This document shows, piece by piece, positions 46,525 to 58,100 of a DNA stretch of 64,000 bases (position 1 is its first letter; each line of letters begins with the position of its first letter). The position numbers and the translations under genes are program-made. The notes beneath the pieces were generated by a model. That model saw only the letters and a list, made by a program, of their open reading frames with translations, searched no databases and was not told where the DNA came from. The DNA is from Pyrus communis. Taxonomy: Eukaryota > Streptophyta > Magnoliopsida > Rosales > Rosaceae. Where the stretch lies: positions 23,602,317-23,666,316 of the forward strand of contig NC_084806.1 in the NCBI RefSeq assembly GCF_963583255.1. Reading direction: 5' to 3'.

Positions 46525-49500
46525 ATGCCTAAAATACTACCCACCATTATACTTGACAAAATGGCCCAAGACTTTTTCCTTGCATATCTCTCGGATGATT
46601 TCACTAAGTTTATTGTAAACTATAAAGTGAATAGATTCGATCATACTTTTAACGAGATGATTGACATGTGCTGTAAATTTGAAAAATGTTTCAAAAAGGA
46701 CAGTGGGAGTGAGAATGCAAAAACAAGGAAAAGGTTACATAAGAAGAAGGCAAAGAAATCCAAAGGAACATGTTTTCATTGTGGAAAAGATGAACGTTGG
46801 AAGAAGAAATACAGGGTGCGCATTGCGAGCCTTATGACACGAACTTTTGAAGACACTATTTCGGTCATAGAAAGTGCTTTTACAGTGAGCTCCAATTCCT
46901 GGATATTTGATTCAGGCGCTAGTCAACATATCTGTAATACGATGCAGGGACTAGCAGAGAGCAAGACAATGCGCAATGGGGAGATAGTTGTGCGAGTTGG
47001 GAACGGCACTAAAATCTCTGCAAAAGCAATAGGCACCTATATGCTTAAACTACCCTCTGGGGAAGTCTTGGAACTTAAAAATTGTTTATATTTTCCTTCA
47101 TGTATAAAGAATTTGATTTCTATCTCTAAGCTTTTACGAGATGGGCACTCAGTATTGTTTGACAAAATGAGTTGCACTTTATACTTGAACGGTCGTATTA
47201 TCTCTCATGGTAATATGATAGAGGGACTTTTTCACCAAGAGACGAATAGTGGTTTGCACTGTATTGAAAACGGGAATACCTCAATACCCAAAAGGGCTAG
47301 AGAAAAAGTTAATCAAGAAAAGATGTGGCATCTTAAACTTGGACATGTGAACCTTGATAAGATTCGCAAGATGTCGAAAGACGGATATTTCCGCCCGTTA
47401 GGTAATGACCAGATGGGTACTTGTGAATGTTGCTTGAAAAGGAAGATGACCAAATCTCCATTCACTAGGAAAGGAGAGCGTGCCACTGAAATTCTAGGGT
47501 TAATCCACACTGACGTATGTGGACCTATGTCTACTACGTCGAGGTGAGGCTTCTCCTACTATATCATATTCACCGACGATCACTCTCGGTATGGCTATGT
47601 GTATCTTATGAAGTACAAGTCAGAATCCTTTGAAAGGTTCAAAGAATTCAAGAATGAAGTTGAGAAGCAAACTGGGAAACAGATAAAGATCCTAAGATCA
47701 GATCGAGGGGGTGAATATCTGAGTAATGAGTTCCTAGATTATCTCAAAGAGTGTGGAATAATATCACAGTGGACTCCACCGGGAACTCCACAACTTAATG
47801 GAGTTTCTGAAAGGAGAAATCGAACCTTGATGAACATGGTTCGTTCTATGATGAGTTCCGTTGATCTACCAGTAACATTCTGGGGATACGCTCTATATAC
47901 AGCAGCTTACTTGCTTAATAGAGTACCTTCCAAATCAGTTTCACAAACGCCCTATGAGATATGGCATAAAGCCAAGTCTTAAGCATATTAAGATTTGGGG
48001 TTGTGAAGCATATGTCAAGAAGCTTGAAGCTACTAAGCTTGAAGCGAGATCAGTAAGGTGCTATTTTGTGGGATATCCTAGAGAAACTATGGGATATGAG
48101 TTCTACCATCCTGACGACCAGAAAGTCTTTGTCGCCAGAACTGCTATGTTTCTTGAGGAACAATTTGTTCTCAAAGGAACTATAAGTAAAATGATGGAAA
48201 TTAATGAGATTAATGATGAACCACAAACAAGCACACGACATGTTGACAACCCTATTCCTGAACCCCTAGCTCCACGTAGATCTGAACGGGTTAGTAAGCC
48301 ACCTAAGAGGTATGGCTTAGACAATGAATTTGCGGAATTGCACCTTCTAGGTGACAATGACACAAAGGAGGACCCTAGGGACTTTACTGAAGCAATGTCC
48401 GACATTGATTCAAAGAGATGGCATGAGGCCATGAAATCCGAGATGGATTCCATGTATCAAAATCAGGTCTGGACTCTTGTAGACCCTCTAGAATGTATAG
48501 TACCTGTTGGAAATAAATGGGTATTCAAGAGGAAGATAGGCGTTGATGGGAACGTGGAGACTTATAAGGCTAGACTAGTAGCCAAAGGTTACAGGCAACG
48601 AGAAGGGATTGACTATGAAGAAACTTTCTCTCTTGTAGCCATGATTAAGTCCATTCGGATTTTGCTTGCTATAGCTGTGTACCATGATTATGAAATCCGG
48701 CAAATGGACGTGAAGACAGCCTTTCTGAACGGCTACCTAGAGGAAGAGCTTTATATGGCTCAACCCGAAGGTTTCGTGTCCAAGTCTGAAAAGACTAAGG
48801 TATGCAAGCTTCAGAGGTCCATTTATGGACTTAAGCAAGCCTCCAGGAGCTGGAACATTCGTTTTTGATACTGAAATCACATCGTTTGGTTTTACTCAAA
48901 ACGAAGACGACAATTGTGTTTATCAAAAAGTCGTTGGGGAAGCAGTTGTATTCCTAGTGTTATATGTAGATGACATATTACTATTCGGGAATGACACTGC
49001 AGTACTTTCTTCTGTAAAAGTGTGGTTGTCCAAAACCTTCCACATGAAAGATTTAGGAGATGCATCTTATGTACTTGGGATAAAGCTCTATCGTGATAGA
49101 TCCAGAAAATTAATTGGATTATCCCAATCTATGTACATTGATAAGGTGCTAAGTAGGTTCCAGATGGAGCAATCTAAGAAAGGTATTCTTCCTGTAGGAC
49201 ATGGAATTCATCTTTCTAAGTCCATGGGACCTAAGACTCCTGAAGAGATACGGCATATGAATATGATTCCTTATGCTTCCGCCATAGGAAGTCTTATGTA
49301 TGCCATGATATGCACAAGGCCTGATATCGCATATGCTGTGAGCATTACTAGTCGATATCAATCTAACCCAGGATCAGAACACTGGGCAGCTGTCAAGACG
49401 GTCCTTAAGTACTTAAGAAGAACTAAGGACATGTTCCTCGTTTATGGAGGAGCGACAGAGTTGCGAGTGGAAGGCTATACAGACGCAGATTTCCAATCTG

Positions 49501-49952
49501 ACGTCGATGATAGAAGTTCCAACTCCGGATATGTATTCACTCTGAATGGTGGGGCTGTCAGCTGGAAAAGCAAGAAACAAAGTGTAATTGCTGATTCCAC
49601 GACAGAGGCTGAATATGTCGCTGCAGCTGAAGCCGGCAAAGAAGCGTTCTGGATGAAGAAGTTCATCACTGAACTTGGAGTGGTTCCAACCATTACATCA
49701 CCAGTAACTTTGTACTGTGATAATAGTGGGGCGATAGCTCAAGCCAAGGAACCCAGGGCACATCAAAAGAACAAGCATTTTGATAGGCGCTTTAATATCA
49801 TTAGAAGATATGCTGCCGAGGGGAAAGTTAACATCCTCAAAGTTGCTTCAGCCGATAACGTAGCAGATCCACTAACGAAGCCAATATCTCAAATCCAACT
49901 TGACCACCATATGGAAAAGATGGGTATTAGATACATGGGAGGATGGCTTTGA
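46525..49952 (+). pseudogene. Copia A2 gag-pol, broken
   Basis: Same domain order as A1: gag remnant with damaged knuckle, protease DSGASQHICN, pre-integrase MWHLKLGHVNLDKIRKM, integrase HTDVCGP / LRSDRGGEY / NGVSERRNR, RT YVDDILLFGND, RNase H GYTDADFQSD / DSTTEAEYVAA. Breaks: TGA at 47545-47547 (GGA in A1), the frameshift after EIWHKAKS near 47970 that A1 shares, and one extra T in a T run near 48866 that A1 lacks. The last 376-codon stretch (48825-49952) covers the RT YVDD motif to the RNase H end intact. Because gag is truncated and the frame broken, it is not expected to act on its own. Confidence 0.93.
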
Positions 49953-49956
49953 GTGC

Positions 49957-49967
49957 AAGTGGGAGAT
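49957..49967 (+). other. Polypurine tract of A2
   Basis: AAGTGGGAGAT directly before the LTR start TGTTGG. Confidence 0.88.
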
Positions 49968-51839
49968 TGTTGGAAGTATGCCCACAAAGCCACTCATTTG
50001 ATGTAATAGCTTTTTGGAATACTTATTGTGTTAAACTTTTATATGTTTAATAGAGGGCAAAGCTTATTGTTAATCACTATTTATAGTATCTTGTGTTTAA
50101 GCAATAAGGGAATCCAAGGAATGTATTTGATCTAAGAGACAAGTGATTTAAGTTAGTTAAATTAACGAGACCTTTCTCTTATGTTCATTCCTAAAACGTT
50201 CCTAGCCATAGGATTGCCAATTGGGCATTGACAATTCGCTAAGGTTAGTATGTGTTATGTCGACTCAAGCGTGAGTATGAACTAGTCTCAAGTCATTTGG
50301 TGTTGGACACTAAGGCAAACACATAGGTGCTCGAAAGAGTAATCGAGTACACTGAACAACGATCAAATGAGAGTTCGAACATACATGTCATGTGAGAACT
50401 CGATAGTTGCAATATGCAAAGTAGTCCTTTGACCTGAGGCATCATTGATGTCTAATGGTTAGGTCCTTGATCTTTGATTATGTCAACGGAATTCCATTGG
50501 AGTGTCCACGGCATTGTTGGGGTCAAGCTATCTAGTCATGTAGGCATATGAATGCACAACAAGGGATCTCTAACCTTCCATGGTGGAAGGAGAATACTCT
50601 AAGATATGATTCGAGAGTCTTTGGCCAAAGCATATGAATATGACTAAGGAAGCTTGTTCCAAATCTTATTCAATTGAATCATATAGAGAAGTATCACATT
50701 GGATAGTAGACATGAAACAAACTATCACTTAAACAATGTGATTAAGAGTATTGTATTAGAGAAGGACCGTATTGCATTGTAGTTGTAACTGGATAGGTTC
50801 TCCAACCACTTCTACTTAGCTTGGGTAACCATGACGTGCTGCTAGGCGTCACCCATGGTTTGTGGAAGCCCTAAAGATTAGCAAACACTAATTTTAAGGG
50901 AGAATTGAAATGTGGTTTCAATTCACAATCGATCGTTAAGAGTAACATCGCCCACTACCTCGCTAATTGGAACCTAATGGATCGTATACCGAGTAAGGAT
51001 ATAAGTGAAGAAATTATATGAAATGGATAAGCAATTAAATGGTTTAATTGAAGAATGGTCAAGATTAATTAAATAGTTAATTAATTATACGAAACGTACG
51101 AAACGTTCGTATTGGGCGTTTAAGTTAGTTTTGGGCTTTGGGGCACAAAAACGTTTTGGTCCACAAGGCCCATTATGTTTAAGTTGTATGACAACTAAAC
51201 CAAAATGGGCAATTAAGCCCAATAACAACATATGGCCGGCCATAAGGGTGAGGGGTAGCAAACTTGTATTAATTACAAGTTTGCCACTCACATGAAATGA
51301 AGTATAAAATCAACATTATAGCTTTGTTTCACATTAGGGTTTTCTAATTGAATTTGGGTGAAACATATTCTCTCATTTTCTACATAGAGGCCGGCCACTT
51401 AGGGGAGGAACATCTAGCAATCTATTCTTCCCTAAGTCATCCATTTCATCTTCACACTACATCTTTGGTGTGGAGACTTAGAGACACCAAACCTTTGGTG
51501 TTTTGGAGAACAAATCCTCAAATCCTCAAAGAAGAAAAGGAGCACTAAAAGGGAGGAAATCACAAGGAAGATCCAAGGAGCAAGGAGGTGACTTGAAGGC
51601 CCTCCACTTGGGTGAATCCCTTGTGCAATCAAGGATGAGCTTCAAGGGTAAAGAATCTCTAAGTTCTTATTTCCTTTAATATTGTTAAAGAGTCTTATGG
51701 TTCACCATATACTAGGCTTTGAAAGTCATGGGTTTTATGAATTGTTTTTGGATGCATGCCTACTTTAATTTGTTAATAGTTTGCCTATGTATTCAAATGT
51801 TCTTTACATGTTCTTAGCTAGGACATAAATTTTCCTTCA
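49968..51839 (+). repeat. 3' LTR of copia A2 (1872 bp)
   Basis: TGTTGGAAGTATGCCC to TTTTCCTTCA. GGCCGGCC octamers near 51235 and 51390. It abuts LARD-C sequence at 51840. Confidence 0.93.
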
Positions 51840-52610
51840 GTTTACGTGTGTGCTCTGACAAGAACTCAAGGACAAACACCACTTCTTTGAAAGTTCCAAG
51901 AACTTTGCACTTGGCCAGATTTGGTGTGAGGGTTGTGACTTGTCGTGTGTCATAAAATCCAACTTCTTTAGGGTTGGTTATCTCAAGTACATCCTCTTTA
52001 ATGAATTCTTGATATTCCTCAGCCACTTCTTTCTCTTGAATCATTCTTCTTGTTGTACAAAGTTCTTTGAACAATTCAACACATTCTGGAACTTGATTTG
52101 TTATACCAAGAATCGGGATATTACTTTGCACCTTTGGAAGGGCTTCCAAGTGTCATTTTCACTCTCGTCTTCCTTGGAAATCATGAACTTGCAAGGAATA
52201 GGGACATTTGGTGGAATGGGGTTAGAAAGAATTGAATTTGGAACAACCTTACCTGAATTGGATGGCATAGGAGCCTTAGAAGGTTGGGGCAAGGGGTGTT
52301 CTTCCATTGCCGTGGCTCTTTCTTCTTGTTGCAGCAACTTTTCATCCTCCTCTTGGGTTGGTTTTGAAGTTTGTGGACTTGTTCCAATCTCCTTGCCACT
52401 TCTCAACGTGATGGCATCGGTGGTTTCAAAACCTCCCGTTGAATTTACAATAGTTGAGTTGGAGAGTTCACTTTGTTCTTGAATTTGCTCCATGAATTCT
52501 GCGATCTCTCCAAGTTGATTTTTCAATTCGGCTATCTCCTTAGCTTGGTTTTGTAAGCCCTGCATCAAAGACGTTAGTACATCAAGAATTTTATCATTAT
52601 CCATGGACAT
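51840..52610 (-). pseudogene. Gag-like region of LARD-C
   Basis: 52610-52101 is open (MSMDNDKILDVLTSLMQGL, KNQLGEIAEFMEQIQEQ, TTDAITLRSGKEIGTSPQ, NVPIPCKFMISKEDESEND), then shifts frame to a second open part ending near 51840 (LPKVQSNIPILGITNQVPE, ELFKELCTTRRM, VFVLEFLSEHTRK). Pattern and order match LARD-1. This is the gag-pol N-terminal region of Athila/Tat-group elements, before protease, and its role is structural. 52611-52996 continues the homology to LARD-1 (CTCCAATCTGAATTGTAA) without a clean frame. Confidence 0.7.
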
Positions 52611-53000
52611 ACTTGAATTCGATTGGAATTGTTGAAATTGTTGATGTTCCTTCCATATAAAATTTGAATAATCTCTCCAATCTGAATTGTAAATGTTGGA
52701 AAACAGGTTGTTCCTTGATTGATTGTGGCCTTGATAACCCCAAGCACCTCCATTCTCAGTTAATTGAGGACGTTGATGAGTTTGATATCTTTACCTATAG
52801 GACACACCAAATGTAGGGACACTTTGCATTCTGGTCCTTTCGATATACTACGACAACTGAGAAGTAAGATTTGCCATTTGAGCTTAAAGACTAGCAATTG
52901 TCATGTCTTGCTTCTCTAGTACCTAAAATCAAAGAAAGAAAACTAAATCAAATATCAAAAGTAAAATAAACAAAAAATAGAGGGATTAGCAATTTTACTA

Positions 53001-53018
53001 ATCCCCAGCAACGGTGCA
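53001..53018 (-). other. Primer-binding site of LARD-C (decayed tRNA-Asp type)
   Basis: Plus strand ATCCCCAGCAACGGTGCA differs at three positions from the tRNA-Asp 3' end seen at LARD-1. Confidence 0.8.
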
Positions 53019-53024
53019 AAAATT

Positions 53025-54630
53025 TGATGTGATATAAAATAGCACACAAATTAAAACCTCTTTTTGATAGTTGTAGTATGTGAAAGTAGGGATCGTTCTT
53101 GGCCAGGGATCGTTCTTGGCCAGGGATTAGGAGGGATGCTAATCTACACTAATTAGACTCAAAAACAGAAAACTGGACTCAAACAACTCATTACAAGTTA
53201 AATTGACTCAAATAACACAAAGTTTGGACAAAAATTAAACTAAAAAGACTCAAATTACTCAATGGGGGTTGTTTTGACGAATTTAACTAAAACTAAGTAG
53301 ATTATAGAAAACAAATTAAGTTAATATGAAATTTCGATGAATTAATGGGTCAAAAGCTAGCTAGAGGGTCCTTCTCCACACATGACACATATGCATATAA
53401 ATCGATTTCCAATTATTATTCCAATAAACCATGAATGACAATGCCCCAAGTTAGCTGTGAACTGCACAAATTAACCATCAGATTTTCCTAAATTCATTGC
53501 ATTGGACTCAGCAACACAATCAAATTATTGTTATCAAGTTCCCTAGATGAACTACATGATAGAGATACATATCAAAGATCATTAAGTTCTATGAAAATCA
53601 TAAGCATTGACAAGGCATTTGTAACTATGAACTGCATGATACTCCTGCCATGGATTCACTTAACACAATCATGACTAATGACTTCCACTACTTATAAATA
53701 TAAGTTCATAACGATTAGGTGAAATTCCCTTATATTTTAGCACCAAATTCATGCATGCAAACGAAGTATGCATCCTTAATCAACATACAAGAATAAGTTA
53801 TCAATCAAACATATAAGTAAATCGCATTCATGTTTTACGAAACAATAACTGGAGGAAATCAATTCATATCACATATATGTTCATGGCTTTGAAGTCACCT
53901 CTAACTAAAAAGAAATTAGTTCCACATGTTCATCATAATTGAAAACCAAATTAAAACAAACATTGGAATAAAACTAAGGATAGAATACACCTAGAAACAC
54001 TCTAGCAATCCAATGGCAGATTGCAGGTCACAACACCAAGCTTTTTCTTCTCTTTCCTTCCTTGTTGCGACACTCTTTGTATTTTCCTCTTGAATTCTCT
54101 CTTAGGCTCTCCTCTCAACTTTGCGGCAAAGCTGTGCATTTTATAGGGCAGATACATGACATTGTTTGTGGAGGAAAATGATTAATTCTTAGCATTGTTT
54201 TAGGACTCCTAGAAATCAGATAAGAGGTGGTTTAATATGATAAGGAATCCCCCTTGCAGCTAGAGATAAGGTAAGATAAGATTAGGATTAGATAAGATAA
54301 GTTTAGTTTGGATAAGGTTTAGATAAGATAAGATTGGATAAGGTCTCATTGTTTTCAGCTGATTCAAAGCCTTAATTAATTCTTCCTGATTCCTTGCACA
54401 TTCCTAGCACCTTTTAAGCACCAAAAACGTCCATTCCTTGTCCTTCATACGCAAACTACCCATTCCAGCCCAAAACTACTCTAAAATGCTCCAAATTGCC
54501 TTTTCTTGCCACTTTTGTCATTTGAACCTACAAACACACGACAATAGCTTAAAACACTCTAATAAATATAAACTAACTGAGTAAATGCAAGAAAATAGGC
54601 TAACAAAGTCACATAAATATGCTCCTATCA
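53025..54630 (-). repeat. 5' LTR of LARD-C (1606 bp)
   Basis: Plus strand TGATGTGATATAAAATAGC to GCTCCTATCA. A 17-bp unit GGGATCGTTCTTGGCCA is tandemly doubled at 53089-53122. Same family as the reverse LTR in the duplicated blocks. Confidence 0.88.
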
Positions 54631-54884
54631 GGAGTTCCAATGGAACCGAAGCCAGTGAGCTCCTAAAAGGTCTCGTGCTATATGGAGGTAGGCATGTACA
54701 TATAAGGCACATCACCCTTCTCCGTTAGTCAACTTGGGATAAAGATGGGTGACCTACTGGGAAGTTGCTCATAAGTTCCTAGAAACAAAACTGTGAGGGA
54801 ATGGTAAGCCCAAAACGGACAATATCGTGCTATAGTAGAGTCCAGCCCGGGATGTGGTGGGGGCCCGGGCTGGGGGGTGGATTC
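54631..54884. mobile_element. Cassandra TRIM LTR with inverted 5' half
   Basis: 54631-54723 is a reverse-orientation 5' half (GAACCGAAGCCAGTGAGC, TCTCGTGCTA, CATATAAGGCAC). 54738-54884 is a forward 3' half (AAGATGGGTGACCTACTGGG, GAAACAAAACTGTGAGGG, GACAATATCGTGCTATAGTA, GGGGCCCGGGCTGG). The halves therefore face each other, with 14 unexplained bases between. Recognised by comparison with the adjacent complete LTR and from memory of Cassandra. Confidence 0.75.
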
Positions 54885-55176
54885 TAACATCCCATACCAC
54901 CTAGGGGAGTGGATCATGTAAGCCTTATATGTATATTCCCATCTATACCTAGCACGAGGCCTTTTGGGAGGTCACTGGTTTCGGGTTCTATCATAACTTC
55001 GAAGTTAAGCGAGTTTAGGCGAGAGAATTTCCAAGATGGGTGACCCACTGGGAAGTTCTCATGTGAGTTCCCAGAAACAAAACCGTGACAGCGTGGTCAG
55101 GGCCCAAAGCAGACAATATCGTGCTACAATGGAGTCGAGCCCAAGATATGGTGGAAGCCTGGGTCGGGATGTGATA
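54885..55176 (+). mobile_element. Cassandra TRIM LTR (about 292 bp)
   Basis: Starts TCTAACATCCCATACC, where the family has TGTAACATCCC, and ends GGGATGTGATA. It follows the preceding Cassandra LTR directly, with no internal domain or primer site between. Cassandra is a small non-coding LTR element whose LTR carries 5S rRNA-like promoter sequence. From 55109 on it forms the start of the second duplication block. Confidence 0.85.
54983..55066 (+). promoter_or_regulatory. 5S rRNA-like segment in the Cassandra LTR
   Basis: GGGTTCTATCATAACTTCGA, AGTTAAGCGAG (A box), AGGCGAGAG and GATGGGTGACCCACTGGGAA (intermediate element and C box) follow plant 5S rRNA order. It is not a 5S gene: the 5' and 3' ends do not match. 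In Cassandra this segment is the RNA polymerase III internal promoter. Confidence 0.85.
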
Positions 55177-58100
55177 GTCTTTTACAGATTATTGGATCAA
55201 GGTTATAGTACACATCATGCTTAATTTTGGTAGACATATGAATGAATAAAGAAACTGCTATGCATTCATCCTGCCATGTGATTTCTTTGGTTCTTGGAAG
55301 TTTTCTAGTTCTTAATGGATTCTTATTCGGTAATCTAAGTTGAACATCACAACTAGGTTGTAGATTAGGAGTACTTGATCACAAACACACATCAAATGGA
55401 TGATCATAAATGAGTGAAATGAACCCTAGTTGCAGATTGGAGAGTTGAATGCATTTTGACTTAATTTTCATGGAATTGCCTTGTAACGGTGAAATCGGTA
55501 TCCTTAGTTCCATTCCCATTATTTTTATTTTTATTTTTATCTTTCTTGCATTGTAAGTTACTTTAGTTTTCAATTGAAAAATCTAAATTCAGTTTGCATT
55601 TTCATTGTTTAGTTAGGGTTCACATAAAGCAAGTAATTTGTAGAGGTCTAATCAGTCTATATGGTTTGACACCCTTACTTGTGCCGTTCTACTATCTTTA
55701 TATTTGCATTTGAAAGGAACACAACAGTTGTGAATGAAATATGGATGAAAGGATAGCTAAAGGATTATTCTCCACACATGAAACATATGCATACAAATCG
55801 ATTTCCAGTTATTCTTCCTCTAAACCATGAATGACAATGCGCCAAATTAATTGTGAACAACACTAATTAACTCTCAGATTTTCCTAAGTTCATTGAATTG
55901 GACTTAGCGACGCAACCAAATTATTCTTCTCAAGTTTCCTAACTGTGAAAAGTATGATAGAGATACATCTCAAAGATCATTAAGCTTTGTGAAAATCATA
56001 AGCATTGACAAAGCATTCATAACTATGAAAAGCATGATACTCTTGCCAAGAATTTACTTAACTCAATCATGACTAGTGACTTTTACTACTTACAAATATA
56101 AGTTCATAATGATTAGGTCAAATTCCCTTATATTCTAGCATCGAATCCTGATAGCAGCATATTTATGTGACTTTGTTAGCCTATTTCCCTACATTTGTAG
56201 GTCCAAATGGCAAAAGTGGCAAGAAAAGGCAATTTGGAGCATTTTAGAGCAGTTTTGGGCTTGGAATGGATAACACATGCATGGAGCGATGTGGATGGAT
56301 GTTTTTGAAGATCAAAAAAGGCTAGGAATGTCTTAACATCTGGAGAAATTAATTCAAGACTTGGAAGATAAGGAATTAGCTAAAAAGAAGGAAATATTAT
56401 CCAAACTACCTTATCTTATCCAAACCTTATCCAACCTTATCTTATCTTATCCTATCCAAGTCTTATCCTACCTTAATTCCAGCTACAAGGGGGAATCAAT
56501 TTCACATTAAATCACCTAAATATTTGGTTCTAGAAGCCCTATCCTTCCCCTAAGAATTTGCCACAACACCCTAGTCGTGTCCTCCAAGGATTTGTGCTGT
56601 AGAACCCTAGCCCTATAAATACATCACAAATCTGCCGCACAAAATTAGAGAGAGCCTAAGAGAGAAATTATACTTTGTGTCGTAGCAAGGAAGGAATGAG
56701 AAGAAGAGTTTTGAGCCATGCTGCATCCAAGGATTGTGCAATCTGCCATTGGAGTGCTGGAACGTTTCTAGGTGTATTCTATTCTTAGTTTTAGTCCAAT
56801 GTTTGTTTTAATTTGGTTTTCAATTATGATGGACATGTGGAACTAATTTCTTTTTAGCTAGAGGTGAATTCGAAGCCATGAACATATATGTAATATGAAT
56901 TGATTTCTTCCAATTATTGTTTTGTAAAGCATGAATGCAATTTACTTATTTGTTTGATTGATAACTTATTCTTGTATGTTGATTAAGGAGGCCTACTTAG
57001 TTTGCATGCATGAATCTGATGCTAAAATATAAGGGAATTTCACCTAATAGTTATGAACTTATATTTATAAGTAGTGGAAACCACTAGTCATGATTGTGCT
57101 AAGTAAATCCATGGCAGGAGTATCATGCAGTTCATAGTTACAAATGCCTTGTCAATGCTTATGATTTTCATAGAACTTAATGATCTTTGATATGTATCTC
57201 TATCATGCAGTTCATATAGGGAACTTGATAAGAATAATTTGATTGCATCGCTTAGTCCAATTCAATGAGTTTAGGAAAATCTGAGAGTTAATTTGTGTAG
57301 TTCACAATTAATTTGGGGCATTGTCATTCATGGTTTATAGGAATAATAACTTGAAATCGATTTGTATGCATATGTGTCATGTGTGGAGAAGGACCCTCTA
57401 GCTAGCCTTTCACCCTTTGGTTCACCCAATTTCGTATCCTTTAGTTTGTTTCTGCAAGTTTGTTTGTTTAAATCTTAAATTCGTCAAAACAAATCCCCAT
57501 TTAGTATTTTGAGTCCTTTTAGTTTGATTTTCATTTGATTTTCATTCAAACTTCTCTCTAGTTTATGTTTTAAGTCAATTTAACTTAGTTTTGTGTTATT
57601 TGATTCAATTTAGTTTGTTTTGAGTTGCTTGAGTCTAGTTTTCTGTTTTTGAGTCTAATTAGTGTAGATTAGCAGCCCTCCTAATCCCTGGCCTAGAACG
57701 ATCCCTACTTTCACATACTACATCTATCAAAAAGAGGGTTTAATTTGTGTGTTAGTTTATTTCACATCAAATCCGTGCATGCAAACTTAGTATGCATCCT
57801 TAATAAACATACAAGAATAAGTTTTCTATAACGCAGATAAGTAAATCGCAATCATGTTTTGTGAAACAATAACTGGATGTAATCAATTTTTATAAAAGCG
57901 TATGATCATGGCTTCAAATTCACCTCTAGCTAAAAAGAAACTTAGTTACACATGTTCATCATAACTGAAAAACAATCTAAAATAAACATTGAAACTTAAA
58001 ACAAAGATAAAAAGAACTCTAAAAATTCCAACAACTTGAATGGATGAATGGTAGGCATGGCACACCTTAAAACGTGTAGGAATTTCATATATATAGGGAG

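Larger units (their letters stand above)
33439..51839 (+). mobile_element. Copia element A2 (Angela-like), plus strand, interrupted by element B
   Basis: 5' LTR 33439-35299 (lacking its first two bases), primer site, leader 35315-36868, element B (36869-45995), rest of leader, broken gag-pol 46525-49952, polypurine tract, 3' LTR 49968-51839. The LTRs differ by roughly 16 positions plus a 9-bp insertion (ACGAAACGT), under 1% by eye. Its interior is nearly identical to A1 in reverse. Confidence 0.92.
51840..54630 (-). mobile_element. LARD-C: 5' part of a gag-only LTR element
   Basis: 5' LTR 54630-53025, primer site, then gag-like sequence down to 51840, where copia A2 begins. The remaining part and 3' LTR are not found on the other side of the copia complex (Tat DNA lies there), so the locus has been rearranged. 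Confidence 0.8.

Noticed and set aside
54983..55066. Possible 5S rRNA gene
   Set aside because: Only the internal promoter part resembles 5S; it lies inside a Cassandra LTR with its own ends.
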